Under the pieces are notes generated by a model. It saw only the letters and a list, made by a program, of their open reading frames with translations, did no database searches and was not told the DNA's origin. From Xenopus tropicalis (taxonomy: Eukaryota > Chordata > Amphibia > Anura > Pipidae), in assembly GCF_000004195.4 (NCBI RefSeq), contig NC_030678.2, positions 149,252,547-149,316,546 of the forward strand: DNA of 64,000 bases. The letters run 5' to 3'. Position 1 is the stretch's first letter; the number at the start of each line of letters is the position of its first letter. A program made the position numbers and the translations under genes. This document shows positions 1 through 10,583 of this stretch, piece by piece.

Positions 1-335
1 ATTACACATGGAAGACAATTCACCAATGAATATTCTAGTGACCAATAAAGTAGTAATAAATATGAGCATTCAGTAGCAAACATGCTGATTTTCATCACTA
101 TGTCATCCATCTGCCAGTTATCTTACATACAGAGATTTTTATGTTGGCTTTGTTATATAATACTGGAATCAAACATGAGGATAAAGGACACATTGTTCAG
201 TTTTAGGAAATTGTGCTTAATGCTTCTAACGCCAATGCTAACACAAAAATCATGGAGCAAGATTTACACAGATCAGCTGGGATTCTCATTGGAGCATTAT
301 TTTGCATCTAGTATGCCTGCTGGTCCTGGAAGGCC

Positions 336-589
336 ATAGACTCTATTTTAAACAAATAATTCACATTTTCAAAAAATGTATTTCCTTTTTCTCTGTAATA
401 ATAAAACAGTACCTTGTACTTGATCCCAATTATGATTTAATTAACCCTTACTGGTGACAACACAAGCCTATTGAGCGTAAATACTGTTTAAATGAATTTT
501 AGTAGGTGTGATGATACAAATTATGGAAAGACCCCTTATCTAAAAAAAAACAGGTCCTGAGCATTTTGGATAACAGGTCCCATACCTGA
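336..589. mobile_element. MITE of the TACAGGTA-ended Xenopus family, partial
   Basis: It shows the family landmarks ATAAAACAGTACCTTGTACT, TGATCCCAATT and the end CAGGTCCCATACCTG. The left end is degenerate. Related copies lie at 4456-4758, 50542-50862, 55255-55563 and 62757-63048. Confidence 0.6.
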
Positions 590-718
590 ACGTTGAAATA
601 CAACAGTAAGGTCCCTAATGCATTTTTTATATAGGAAAGGGGGAGTCAAATGTAAATCTTACATGAGGGAATAACTATGCTATTAACAGTAATGCTAAAA
701 TGATATACTTAAACAGAT

Positions 719-1107
719 TTAAAGGAGAAGGAAAGGCATTTTGGTATTTAACTGCGAATAGATTTGTCACTTTAGTGCCACAAATCTATATTTATTCTGC
801 AGAAAGCTTTATCATACCTGAGTTAAGAACCCTAGAATCTTTCTCTGTTTGTTTAAGACAGCAGCTTCCATCTGCAGCTCTAGCCTTGGTAGCTCAGATT
901 ACACATTCCTAAGGGAGGGGGGAGTAAATTTATTGAATTCTTATGGGAGGGGAAAGCAGGAGAGGAGAGAGCTGCACAGACTCTGGCCCAAGGAATGAAG
1001 GATTTTTCTGAGAGAGGAAGCCAGATACCCTAAGAACATGTTTACAAAAAGCAGACAAGAAATCCTGTGTTTCTTTTGATAGAAGACTCCCTTTCCTTCT
1101 CCTTTAA
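719..1107. mobile_element. T2/Kolobok-type MITE
   Basis: Inverted ends TTAAAGGAGAAGGAAAGG and CCTTTCCTTCTCCTTTAA, starting and ending in TTAA as in the T2/Kolobok superfamily. A related partial copy lies at the right edge of the window, about 63829-63960. Confidence 0.75.
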
Positions 1108-1176
1108 AAAATTAAGCAGAAGTTAAGCTATCAATTCTATTCAAGGTAACATATACATATCTTTCTCTTTTGACAG

Positions 1177-1242
1177 CAAATAAAAAAAATGACACTTACC
1201 CAGCAAATTCTGTACTAACTGGGGTTCCTGGAGTCAGCACAG
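1177..1242 (+). CDS. copy 1 exon, homologue of copy 4 exon 18
   Basis: A 66-nt exon between TGACAG and GTACTA. It has the same length and phase (1 to 1) as 44534-44599 and shares the NSV..GV/GGS.VSA pattern. Confidence 0.75.
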
Positions 1243-4200
1243 GTACTAAATATTTTATTTTAAGTAAATATCAGTGATTGGATATATTTTGGCTTATTGT
1301 ACCCAAGTTTGGGTTCCACTGGTTTGAGATTCTTATAGACAGTGCGGCAGAAATAGAGCCAGACTGCACTCTCTATTATTATAGCAGATTCCCCAGTGAT
1401 ACTGAATGCTGAATAGCAACATGGTTATGGCTGAATCATTTCTGGGACCCCCTTCCCATAGAAATATTGATCCATTCAGTTAATGAATGTCATGTAATAA
1501 ATTCTGTTTCCTATGTTGGAACTTAAATGACCTTATTGTACCAGGAACCCTTTGTATTATAAACACAAGAGCACAATTTGTGCAACTGACATTTTTAATC
1601 CTTAATGCTCAAATACTGGAACAAGACTTACTTTCTAGTAAAAATACTAATAAAATGATTTTCTTGTCCATTAGTACGTGATACAGAAAAACAAGAAGGG
1701 CCATTTGCAAACATTGATTATTCTTCAAAAGTAAGATTATTTTAATTAATCATTATTTGTGTTGGTTCAGGTCCTTCAAGAATCCATCCTTCACGCCTTG
1801 CTCTTCTCTTAAACCTGTAGTAATCACAGCATCTGACTGGGCTGACGGGGTTTTTCCCGGTGGGCCCCATCCTTAGTGGGCCCGTTGGGCCAGACTGCAA
1901 CCCCCAGGGGCGCTCCCATAATCCTTCAGTCGGAGGGTGTTGGGGGCCCCTGCAGGGGGGGTGTGAAGGCAGCGGGGGCCATAGGGGGCTGCATGGGCCC
2001 CTGAGGCAGAAGCCCATTGAATACCATTTAGACTAGTGTCACATGTGGGGTGGATTTGATTATAAACCAACTGTTTCTTATCATTGAGAAAAAGGGAGTA
2101 ATTCCTTTATTTTCCAGCTTAAAGTCTTCAGTGAATTTGTAAGGATTAAAGACCAGATAAATACAGGTAGGTTATTATTTTTAAAAAAAAAACATTTTTT
2201 TTTTACAGAAGTCTGAAAGCCAGGGGTAACCGTACAGTAGATCGTAATGGCCATAAGATTTTCATAATGGAATAGATAATTAAAACATAATATCGCTTAT
2301 GCATCTCTGTTTTTTTATTTGCCTCAGCAACTCCAGCTTTCTCTCCAACCTTTTTCCAGTACTCTCCCTAGTCCTATGACAATTTTATGTTTCAGCAAGA
2401 TATTTATGGCATTTAAAAATAATGTGTAACACCATAACCATAACCCTACGCTGCTTTAAATGAAAGTTCCATTTCTTTTATCTAAAGGGGTGGCCATCAG
2501 TGTGTTGATAATTTTTATGGTAAAAAAGAACATCCAGTATTTGCCTATAATCCCTTTTAATGTTCTTATACAGAGTAATCATGTCCCCTCGCAAGCACCT
2601 CTTTTCCAGAGAAAACAACCCCAACCGCGACAGTCTAACCTCATAGCTTAAATCTTCCATCCCCTTTACCAGTTTAGTTGCAGTCTCTGCACTCTCTCCA
2701 GCTCATTAATATCCTTCTTAAGGACTGGAGCCCAAAACTGCACTGCATACTCAAGGTGAGGCCTTACCAGGGACCTATAAAGGGGCAAAATTATGTTCTC
2801 ATCCCTTGAGTCAATGCCCTTTTTATACAAGACAGCACTCTTCCAATTTAGCTTTGCACCATTTAGTATCGTCAGCAAAAATAGAAACAGTGCTTTGTAT
2901 GCCCCCCTCTTTGGACCCCTTGATGGTGGAAATTTGTATCCATGTATTTCCATAATTCTGATGCAATAAAAGAATAAAAGATTAAGGAGGTTATGTAATA
3001 AAAGACACTAAATTTGCCCAGGTGCAGTAACCCATAGCAACCAATCAGCAGGTAAAATTTATACTGGTCCCCAGTTTAAAAGTAAATGTCTTATTAGTTG
3101 CTATGGGTTACTGCTATTGGCAAACTTAGTGCCTTTTAGGCAGTCCATTTAATAATGGGTCTGCCCTCAGTTCTTAGGATATACACATGTTGGATCATAT
3201 ACTACTCCTATGTAGTAGTGTACAGTAGTCCAAGATGAAAGCTGCTGGGCAAAATAAATTAATACATATAGGTTTCTGCCTGAACCCACTTTCACACTGA
3301 AGCAAAGAGAGCATTTCCATATGTGGCAAGAAATGAACCAGGTTATGGCATGCAATAGTTAAGAGAAAATAATGTATTTTAGCTGTAAAAAAATGTTTTT
3401 TAGGTGCTGCCAAACAATTCTGGACTATGTGCCAAGAAAACCAATGCTGCAAACCTTTGCTGGAAATGATTGAGAGCTCGGTAAGATCAGTCACTCAGAA
3501 AGTCCTTAACAGAGAGGCTGAAAATGAGGGTATGTATTTTTTATTTAGTATTTATTTGAGACAACGGCTGTACAAATCAGTGAATATCAGTGAATAAGCA
3601 TTTATAAGGGTGGCTCACCTTTATGTTAACTCTCATTTTTTATAGCATGTCCTATTGTTAGCAACTTTTCAATTGATCTTAATTTTTTTATTGATAGTTA
3701 TTAAATTATTTGCCTTCCACTTCTGCCCAGGTGACGACTGGGTTAACAACTGTGGCCCCAGAGGAAGGGCCCTACTGCCTTTGTTGTATGGGACCCTGTG
3801 AATTCTGATGCCAACCCTATATATATAGATATAGATATAGATTCTAGGTGGGGGGGCATTTACCAATGCTTGATTTTTTTGGTTTGAGGTTTTTGTCGCA
3901 AAAACAAGATTTATTATGTAACAGAACTGCAACAATTCCAAAGGTTTTATAGGTTTTCGGGGTTTTTTGACTTTTGTGTGACAAGTAAAAAGTTGTGGTT
4001 TTCAACTTTTTTTCATTCGTGCTTTTTCAATTCAGATTTTTTACTAAATGCCATTCTTGGAAATGATTATAAATAAAGATAAAACCATGAAAATTCTAAA
4101 TCCCGAGTAATTTCATACATTGAGATACATATATTGTACTGAGTTGCAGCTTCCTGAAGTAAACAACAAATTCATGAAGTATAAGCAGTTGTAGAAAGAA

Positions 4201-5655
4201 CATTTAGAGGAACATGCTTTAGGAAAGACCTATATGTATTAATGCTTTTGAACAAGCAATAATACATTCCAAATGAATATATAAAGTGCCTCTTTTTCTT
4301 TTAAAAAAAGAAATATCTATCATTTTTTGTTGTTGCTTCTTATTGAAGTACTGCAGAGAGTCTGGAAACAGCAATACTTTAGAACTCATTCAAGCAGAGA
4401 TAAGTAGCGCAGACCATTTCCAGGAGCAGCATGTGGACCCGCTCAATGAGACGCCATCATGTTCAGGACCTGGGGTTTTCCGGATAAGAGGACTTTCCCT
4501 AATTTGGATCCCCATACTTTGTCTACTAAAAAAATTATTTAAACTAATAATCCCAATAGGCTTGTTTTGCCTCCAATAAGGATTAATTATATCTTAGTTG
4601 GGATAAAGTACCAGGTACTGTTTTATTATTACAGAGAAAAAGGAAATCATTTTTTTACATAATTTATTTGCTTATCATACAGTCTATGGAAGATGGACTT
4701 TCTTTAATTCTGAACTTTCTGGATAACAGGTTTCCAGATAACTGATCCCATACCTGTATATCTGTGTATATATATCATCTGTTTGTTCACGGGTCCCAGC
4801 TTCGCTAGCTATTGTTAATAAAACACACTATGTATATTTAGAATTAACAACTATTTTTCTTTTTCATAAATGTTAAACTAATATTTTTACAGATTATGAG
4901 ACAGCATTTAGATACCTGTGCGCAAGCAGAAAAATGGAAAGTGTCTTTGTACAAGGTAAATATCCTTTCAAATTAGCCCAACATTATTTGTCCTAAAACT
5001 TGACTGCAGTGCAGTATTTAGTTCTAGCTCTAGGCACCAGATCTCAGGCAGTTTTCTCCTGTCAGTTGGAGTTGTGCACACAGTCATGCGCATGTAGGGA
5101 TGCCACCTGTCAGGTTTTGACCCGGACGACCCTGTTTTCCAAGGGTGCATTGACTAATGTGTAGGTGCGTGTGGGCACTAAGCGTGGGCCGCTTACTGCC
5201 CAAATATAGGACTTTTCTTGCAAGTTCCTGGGTACTCTCTAAATTACTTTCTTAGATTGTTATTCTGTTTTTCTGTTTCTGTGATCCTTGTTTTTTGCTG
5301 CCTGAACTGACCAGTGCCTGGAAATCAACTAAGACTCTTGTTAACCCTTCTGATACTGGTCTTGGGCCGGTATTTGTTTGCCTGTACTCAGGCTTTCTCC
5401 TTGGTCTTTACCACAATCCTGACAGGAGCCCTTTTTTAATGCAGTAGGCTTAAAAAAATCAAGACACTTTACAAAGGCAACTTCTGAGCCATACCTGTGT
5501 GTGAAAGAGTTGTTCAGTTTCTGTTAAGAACATATTATTTAAAATAAATTACTGTATGTATATTAATATCTGTTCCCTTCTTGCTAGAAATTGAAGAAAT
5601 AATCCAGGCTCTTAACAAAGCTAAAGAACTTCTGCAAGCAGTGACACCTTGCTGA
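1177..5655 (+). CDS. phf11-like gene copy 1, 3' part (six exons)
   Basis: Six exons at 1177-1242, 1675-1730, 2118-2166, 3404-3529, 4893-4955 and 5588-5655 match, in order, size and phase, the last six exons of the complete phf11-like gene further right (44534-52117). All six have AG acceptors and GT donors, and the joined frame stays open to TGA at 5653-5655. They code the C-terminal module only: a Ser/Asn-rich stretch, then a probable helical region ([46 protein letters not shown]). The third exon is 49 nt against 64 nt in copy 4, and the protein ends earlier (VTPC-stop). The PHD finger and linker lie left of the window, so naming rests on similarity to copy 4. It reads as intact here; whether the whole gene is functional cannot be seen. 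Confidence 0.82.
1675..1730 (+). CDS. copy 1 exon, homologue of copy 4 exon 19
   Basis: A 56-nt exon between CCATTAG and GTAAGA. It codes [19 protein letters not shown], close to copy 4's [20 protein letters not shown] but one codon shorter. Phase 1 in, 0 out. Confidence 0.8.
1760..2020. repeat. GC-rich repeat-like stretch, unclassified
   Basis: Local runs such as GGGCCCGTTGGGCC and GGGGGCCCCTGCAGGGGGG stand out against AT-rich surroundings and resemble the hAT-like element at 22854-23140. No clear ends were seen. The overlapping minus-strand open frames are not gene-like. Confidence 0.35.
2118..2166 (+). CDS. copy 1 exon, homologue of copy 4 exon 20
   Basis: A 49-nt exon (TTCCAG / GTAGGT) coding [16 protein letters not shown]. 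It is five codons shorter than the copy 4 exon at 48410-48473 but has the same phases (0 to 1). Confidence 0.72.
2452..2953 (-). mobile_element. CR1/L2-like LINE, 3' end of reverse-transcriptase ORF
   Basis: The minus strand codes [29 protein letters not shown] and [18 protein letters not shown], the typical C-terminal part of a CR1/Jockey-clade polymerase. The frame is broken by stops and shifts. Homologous pieces lie at 7508-7943 (plus) and 18663-19090 (minus). Confidence 0.85.
2995..3140. mobile_element. palindromic MITE (Harbinger-like group)
   Basis: Inverted arms include CAGTAACCCATAGCAACCAAT on the left and TTGCTATGGGTTACTG on the right, a motif shared with the palindromes near 9383, 14102, 42758 and 46258. 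Confidence 0.55.
3404..3529 (+). CDS. copy 1 exon, homologue of copy 4 exon 21
   Basis: A 126-nt exon (TTTTTTAG / GTATGT) with [15 protein letters not shown] and REAENE. It is one codon longer than 50296-50418, with Q-C-C in place of the copy 4 residues near its middle. Confidence 0.85.
4456..4758. mobile_element. TACAGGTA-ended MITE, left end truncated
   Basis: Contains TTTTCCGGATAAGAGGACTT, ACCAGGTACTGTTTTATTA and the right end GATCCCATACCTGTA. It is intronic in copy 1. Confidence 0.65.
4893..4955 (+). CDS. copy 1 exon, homologue of copy 4 exon 22
   Basis: A 63-nt exon (TTTTTACAG / GTAAAT) coding [21 protein letters not shown], aligned with [19 protein letters not shown] in copy 4. The 3' end of this exon and its donor are duplicated at about 7030-7060. 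Confidence 0.85.
5588..5655 (+). CDS. copy 1 last coding exon
   Basis: Acceptor CTTGCTAG, then [22 protein letters not shown] and TGA at 5653-5655. A second copy with an identical exon sequence lies at 10516-10583. The stop codon overlaps an AATAAA (5655-5660). Confidence 0.85.
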
Positions 5656-5660
5656 ATAAA
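5655..5660 (+). promoter_or_regulatory. possible poly(A) signal overlapping the stop codon
   Basis: TGAATAAA: the last base of the TGA stop is the first base of AATAAA. The same arrangement occurs in copy 3 at 10583. If used, the 3' UTR would be only about 20-30 nt; a weaker ATTAAA occurs near 5908. Confidence 0.4.
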
Positions 5661-6080
5661 CAGGAAATCAATATGATGGGGAAATGAAACCATCACCAGG
5701 CACATAAAGTGGTTGCGACAGTTCCTTCCTAAATTCTATGAACTGCCCTTTTGTGTTTTTTGTGGTTGTACATTTGCACACGCACATTGCCCCATACCCC
5801 CCCAGATTTTTTATACTACTTAATTCCTTGATACTGATATTTTCGGAAGCATGGGTTTTTACAGAAATATTACAGTCATGAAGCAAAATATGTTATTTTC
5901 TTTGACAATTAAATTGTATTGGTTTGGTGCAATTTGTCTGAATAATGACATGTTGCAATGTTGATGGTTTGAGTTGCAAATTCTGTGAATGTGCTGGTAC
6001 CATGAATCTGGCAGGCTCTGCATGTACAGAAGCAAAATCCTGCAGGTCTCTGGGTCACTGTGCTTCAGGACTCATACATA
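5656..6080 (+). repeat. 3' flank of copy 1, segmentally duplicated
   Basis: This 3' UTR and flank recur, with small indels, at about 8450-8775 and 10584-11000. Shared words include GGAAATCAATATGATGGGG, TTGCCCCATACCCCCC and the CTGGCAGGCTCTGCATGTAC stretch. It marks the duplication unit of the phf11-like array. Confidence 0.85.
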
Positions 6081-7029
6081 CAGGTCACAATGATTTAATA
6101 GGCAACGATTGAATGCAAATCCTGGTAAAAACACAACTCACAAACTCATGAATAAAACAAGGACCTTGCAGTTAACACATGGTTAATCTGAAAAACACAA
6201 TAAGAAAGGGAGAGGTGGGACCACAGTAACCAGAAACTTTCTTTTTCTAAATGTTTAAATATACATTATTTCTAGACAGCTAATGGCAGCAGCTTTATAA
6301 GCTCTTTTTGCTTCTCTTGCTTCTTATTTTATCAGACACCAAATGATAAAGTTGTTCATATGTTCTTTTATTTGCAACAGATTGTGAGAAAGTAGAAATA
6401 GGTGATGCTAAGGAAGAGTGTCAGTAGGGTTATTATCCAGTAAGCCAAAGAAAAGTTCTGATTTTTATCTGGTTTAGAGTAGAGGAAATGTGGTGGATAT
6501 GTATCAAAATCTGGTTGGTCGTGATCTATTGTTGCTAAAAGAGAATTCTGTGGCATGTAGAGGACAAAGCAATTTAACTTATTTACAGAGATTTGTCATT
6601 AAGCAGTTACAGTATATAGTGAGGAATGTACCCCCTATTGTATAATATAAGGATATTATAAGTCACCAAGGAGTTCCATGACCTAGCATGAGGCTAAAGT
6701 CTGAGATCATGGAGCTTATGACTGGACAGGTGGCATTCCCCAGTGGCAGGATAATTATGCATGGGGTCCGGTAGACATAACCTTGCTGTACTCAAACATC
6801 CCACATAAAGAAGGTATATTAGCAGTAAAATATATTCTAAAAAGTAAAGTGACTACACTGTGGAGGTAAAGCATTTCATACTCAGAGCCATCTGGTATTT
6901 GTTAAGTAATAATTTTTAATGTCTGATAAGACATAATAAATCCACAAATGCAGAGCATATTTGAAAACCTCTTCAATATTTTAGCAATTGAAAGCTATTG
7001 CTATTAAAATAAACAATATTGGCAAAATT
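6081..7029. other. spacer between copy 1 and copy 2; nothing recognised
   Basis: AT-rich sequence with no splice-bounded open frame resembling the phf11 exons and no clear transposon ends. The minus-strand frame at 6368-6556 has no recognisable domain. Confidence 0.5.
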
Positions 7030-8780
7030 TAAAGTGTTTGTACAAGGTAAATAACCTTTCAAATTAGGCCAACATTATTGGTCCTAAATCTTGCCTGCAG
7101 TGCGGTATCTTATCTAATGTTGCTCTAGGCATCAAATCTCAGCCCATTCCCTCCTCTCGCCATTCTGCGGATGTGTCCTGCGCATGCACAAAATACGGAA
7201 CAGAAGGGTGACCCCCCCCCCCCCCCGCTCCATCAACAGATTTAGCCACAACTATTTGTCTGATGGCGAGATTTTTTTTAAAGCTATATATATAAACTGA
7301 GGCCCGGGTATGGGCTCTTTGGTGGCTATGTAGAAATATGGCCCTGCCTGCTTGCCCAAACTAAAGGCATTCTTGTGGGTTCAAAAAATCAACAACAATC
7401 GACAATTTACAATGGCAATCTCTGAGCCATACCCAAAGAAGGCATACTGTGTGAATTCACTCAGTCATTCTGTGGCTACTAAAGCAAATAATATATATAA
7501 TAATACAAGTGCTGTCTTGTATAAAAAAGGGCATTGACTCAAGGGATGAGAACATAATTTTGCCCCTTTATAGGTCCCTGGTAAGGCCTTACCTTGAGTA
7601 TGCAGTGCAGTTTTGGGCTCCAGTCCTTAAGAAGGATATTAATGAGCTGGAGAGAGTGCAGAGACTGCAACTAAACTGGTAAAGGGGATGGAAGATTTAA
7701 ACTATGAGGTTAGACTGTCAGGGTTGGGGTTGTTTTCTCTGGGAGTGAACAAGTACATTAGAGGGGATTATAGGCAGATAGGGGGTGTTTTTTTCCCATA
7801 AAAATGACCAGCGCACAAGAGGCCACCATTTAAAGGAACAGAACTTCCATTTGAAGCAGTGTAGGGGGTTTTTCACGGTGAGGGCAGTGAGGTTGGGGAA
7901 TGCCCTTCCTAGTGATGTTGTGGTGGCAGATTATGTTAAATGGTAAAGGAAAGTCATGATATCTAGGGGTGGGGGGTAGCCAAAATACTAGGCACCCCAG
8001 TGATTGCAGTCACTTACCTGATTCCCCAGGCCAGTGCTCCTGTTACCAGAAAAAACGTACTGATTCGGGGTACCTGCGACCAAGAAATCCTCTTACTACT
8101 TCTGCCTTCCCATAGCCTGTTAGCTATTCCCTTCCTACCGTGCTTCTGGCAGGGACTGTTAGGACACATCCACCCCTCATTTAAAACAGGGACAGGGGCC
8201 ATAGCAGATCTATAGGGAGATTCAAAGGGGCCATTTTTAAATGTAATGATAAATTTTAGCCCAAAAGAAAACTAGCACCATATATTATACATTATTGCCA
8301 ACAAGACTGGACGGGTTTAGTTATGCTATGTCTCCTTTAAAGAGTTGTTCCGCTTCTGTTTACAGCATGGTGTTTCAAATAAATATCTGTATGCATTTAA
8401 TTTCCATTATCTATTCTATTTTTACTAGTAATAAAAAACACAGTCCAAAGAACTTCTGCAAGAACTGCCCTTTTGTGTTTCTTGTTGTTGTACATCTGCA
8501 CATGCCCCATACCCCCCCAGGTTTTTTATATTAATTCCTTGGTACTGGTGCATGGAGAGTGAAATAAATATTTTGGGAAGTATAAATATTATAGTCAAGA
8601 AGTAAAATATATATTTTTCTTTAACAATAAAATTGTATGGCCAATTTGTCTGAATAATGACATGTTGCAATGCTGATTGAGTTGCAGATTCTGTGAATGT
8701 GCTGGTACCATGCATCTGGCAGGCTCTGCATGTACAGAAGCACAATTCTGCTGGTCTCTGGGTCATTGTGTTTTTTTGTT
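7030..8780 (+). pseudogene. phf11-like copy 2, collapsed remnant
   Basis: It begins inside the penultimate exon (AAGTGTTTGTACAAG followed by a GTAAAT donor, matching 4940-4960) and continues through diverged last-intron sequence. The last exon near 8430-8462 survives only as AAAGAACTTCTGCAAG joined to 3' UTR sequence; the stop and most codons are deleted. A CR1-like LINE fragment (7508-7943) interrupts the intron. The 3' flank then follows as in copies 1 and 3. No protein can be made from it. Confidence 0.75.
7508..7943 (+). mobile_element. CR1/L2-like LINE fragment
   Basis: Begins TGCTGTCTTGTATAAAAAAG and is the plus-strand counterpart of the piece at 2452-2953, with the same order of motifs ([22 protein letters not shown]-like, [12 protein letters not shown]). 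Frames are broken. Confidence 0.8.
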
Positions 8781-9285
8781 TGTAATTGACCTTGTTTATT
8801 ACATCTCATAGAAAAAAAAAAACATTGGCCACTGCTGCCCATATATTACACATGTCTTCAGTTATTACAAGTGTAAGAGGTTCTCTGATAAAAGCTGTAG
8901 TGCAGGGGATGAACATAAACATCCCAATGAATCAGGGTCCCACACATCTTATGATGTCAAGGCTTAGCATTTAAGTGGGGGGCACATGGGACATAACAGT
9001 TAGTTTGCTTTTGGAACCTGACCCCTTCTAGTCTCCGACTGACTAACAGGTTAGAGAGAGTCCAGGCTGCAGAGAATGACACACTTGGCCCAAGGGGTAG
9101 AGATTTAAGAGCTACATTTGTCCCTAATGAAGCTAGATGGATATTTAAGTCGTTAACAAGACAACCATTAAGAATTGTCTATAAAGAAGTGCACAAAAAA
9201 CAATAGTACAGTATGTCTAAAAAGTATGTCTAAAAGCACTTCCTTAGAGGAATAAGAGTAATGAATCTCACTTTACCCTGCAATG
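8780..9285. repeat. duplicated flank of copy 2 with empty hAT site
   Basis: Matches about 11020-12390 downstream of copy 3. At about 9030-9065 the sequence runs CTAACAGGTTAGAGAGAGTCC without interruption. In copy 3 the same site holds two hAT elements, so this is the pre-insertion allele preserved as a paralogue. Confidence 0.8.
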
Positions 9286-9382
9286 GCTTAGACCCCCTCC
9301 AGGGAATTCTCTATCCTGATTCCACTGGGATGTTGAAGCTCAGAACTACTCTTAACACAACCCTAACTGCCTTACACTCCTA

Positions 9383-9562
9383 GGGGCATACTTATTATAG
9401 TGTGTAAGCCAACATTACCGCTGATGTTGCCCATAGCAGCCAATCAGATCTTTGCTTTTGTTTTATAACTTGTTGGTGTCTGTTCTAATCTAATTCCTGA
9501 TTGGTTGCTATGGGCAACATTACCAGTGATGTTGGCTTACACACTTTAATAAATATGCCCCC
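9383..9562. mobile_element. palindromic MITE, shared by both promoter copies
   Basis: Arms GGGGCATACTTATTATAGTG and its near-complement ending AATAAATATGCCCCC, with inner arms GTTGCCCATAGCAGCCAATC and GATTGGTTGCTATGGGCAAC. It is present at the matching place at 14102-14274, so it predates the duplication. Confidence 0.75.
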
Positions 9563-9981
9563 AGAGTGTGCTGGTAAGTGAGCTACACCTGCCACAGTGC
9601 CACTATCTAATACCTCTGCCCTGTCCCTCCCTATATACTTTCCTGGGACCCTACCCTTCCTCCAGAACCTTCTAGGGGGTTTCTCTACCACCACCAGTAA
9701 TAAGATTCTGCAACTTTTCCTGCGCTGACTTTTTCAATTCAGACTTTTTAGTGAATGTAAGACATTCATGGAAACAAGTTTAACGAATTTTAAAATGTAA
9801 AAAATGATAAATGTTAGAAATGTTAAACAACTAATGTTTTAGTAAATCTGCCCCTACGTGTTTTACTGGTTGCAGCTGAGATATTATGGGATTTTTTGCA
9901 TTTTCCCCCTTCCCTTCTACCCTCCGGCCATGAATACAAATCACAGCAGTGAGATGGACACGCCTTCTGCTCTTGGGAATT

Positions 9982-9993
9982 GAAAGTGAAACT
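9982..9993 (+). promoter_or_regulatory. ISRE-type site, copy 3 promoter
   Basis: GAAAGTGAAACT fits the interferon-stimulated response element core GAAANNGAAACT exactly. The same site in the same context lies 90 bp upstream of the intact gene's ATG. Confidence 0.65.
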
Positions 9994-10216
9994 AGTTAGT
10001 GTTTTCCATGTTACGTTTGAGGACTACGAAACAACAACAACTTTGTTGTTTGGCTTCTTCCTTGGTGTTTACCACAATCCCAACAGGAGCCGAGCAGGCC
10101 CTGAAAAGTCACACGCCATGAACGTCATCATACATGTCCCCTTTGTCTGGGTTTATCACCTGACAAAGATGGCAACCCTATGTGCATGCCTGACTGGGGG
10201 TATTTCTTTCAAGTTC

Positions 10217-10217
10217 T

Positions 10218-10278
<61 letters not shown>
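10217..10278. repeat. (CT)n(AT)n(AG)n palindromic simple repeat
   Basis: A CT run passes into an AT run and then an AG run, so the outer CT and AG arms are complementary and can form one long hairpin. It lies in the last intron of copy 3 and is absent from copies 1 and 2. Confidence 0.95.
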
Positions 10279-10515
10279 GCTGCTGCCCTAGGCACAGTCC
10301 CTCCGGTGCCTATATAGAAATATGGCCTTGCTTGCCTGCCCACACTAAAGGCATTCTAGCACTTTTTTTTAATGCAGTAGGCTTAAAAAGATCAAGACAA
10401 TTTACAAAGGCAACCTCTGTGCCATACCTGTGTGTGAAAAAACAGTTTCTGTTTAGAACATATTATTTAAAATAAATTACTGTATGTATATTAACATCTG
10501 TTCCCTTCTTGCTAG

Positions 10516-10583
10516 AAATTGAAGAAATAATCCAGGCTCTTAACAAAGCTAAAGAACTTCTGCAAGCAGTGACACCTTGCTGA
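10516..10583 (+). pseudogene. orphan last exon of copy 3
   Basis: A 68-nt exon with the same sequence as 5588-5655, including the acceptor and the TGAATAAA overlap of stop and poly(A) signal. It has no upstream coding exon in this window to splice to, other than those of copy 1. Confidence 0.8.

Larger units (their letters stand above)
9286..10033 (+). repeat. duplicated promoter region of phf11-like copy 3
   Basis: Nearly the same as 14003-15107 immediately upstream of the complete gene, including the palindromic MITE, the ATGGACACGCCTTCTGCTCT block and the ISRE-type site. Similarity stops at about 10033, after GGACTACGAAAC and before where the start codon would be. Confidence 0.85.
10034..10583 (+). 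pseudogene. phf11-like copy 3: promoter fused to last intron and last exon
   Basis: Right after the promoter block the sequence changes to CTTGGTGTTTACCACAATCC, which matches the last intron of copy 1 (about 5400). It then reaches an intact last exon at 10516-10583 (acceptor CTTGCTAG, TGA at 10581-10583) with the same sequence as copy 1's. All other exons are missing. This looks like an internal deletion of a full tandem copy. Transcription could still start here, but no coding start is left. Confidence 0.75.

Noticed and set aside
8000..8534. Plus and minus frames of 60-80 codons in the copy 2 region
   Set aside because: No domain, no splice support, and they overlap degenerate intron and 3' UTR sequence.
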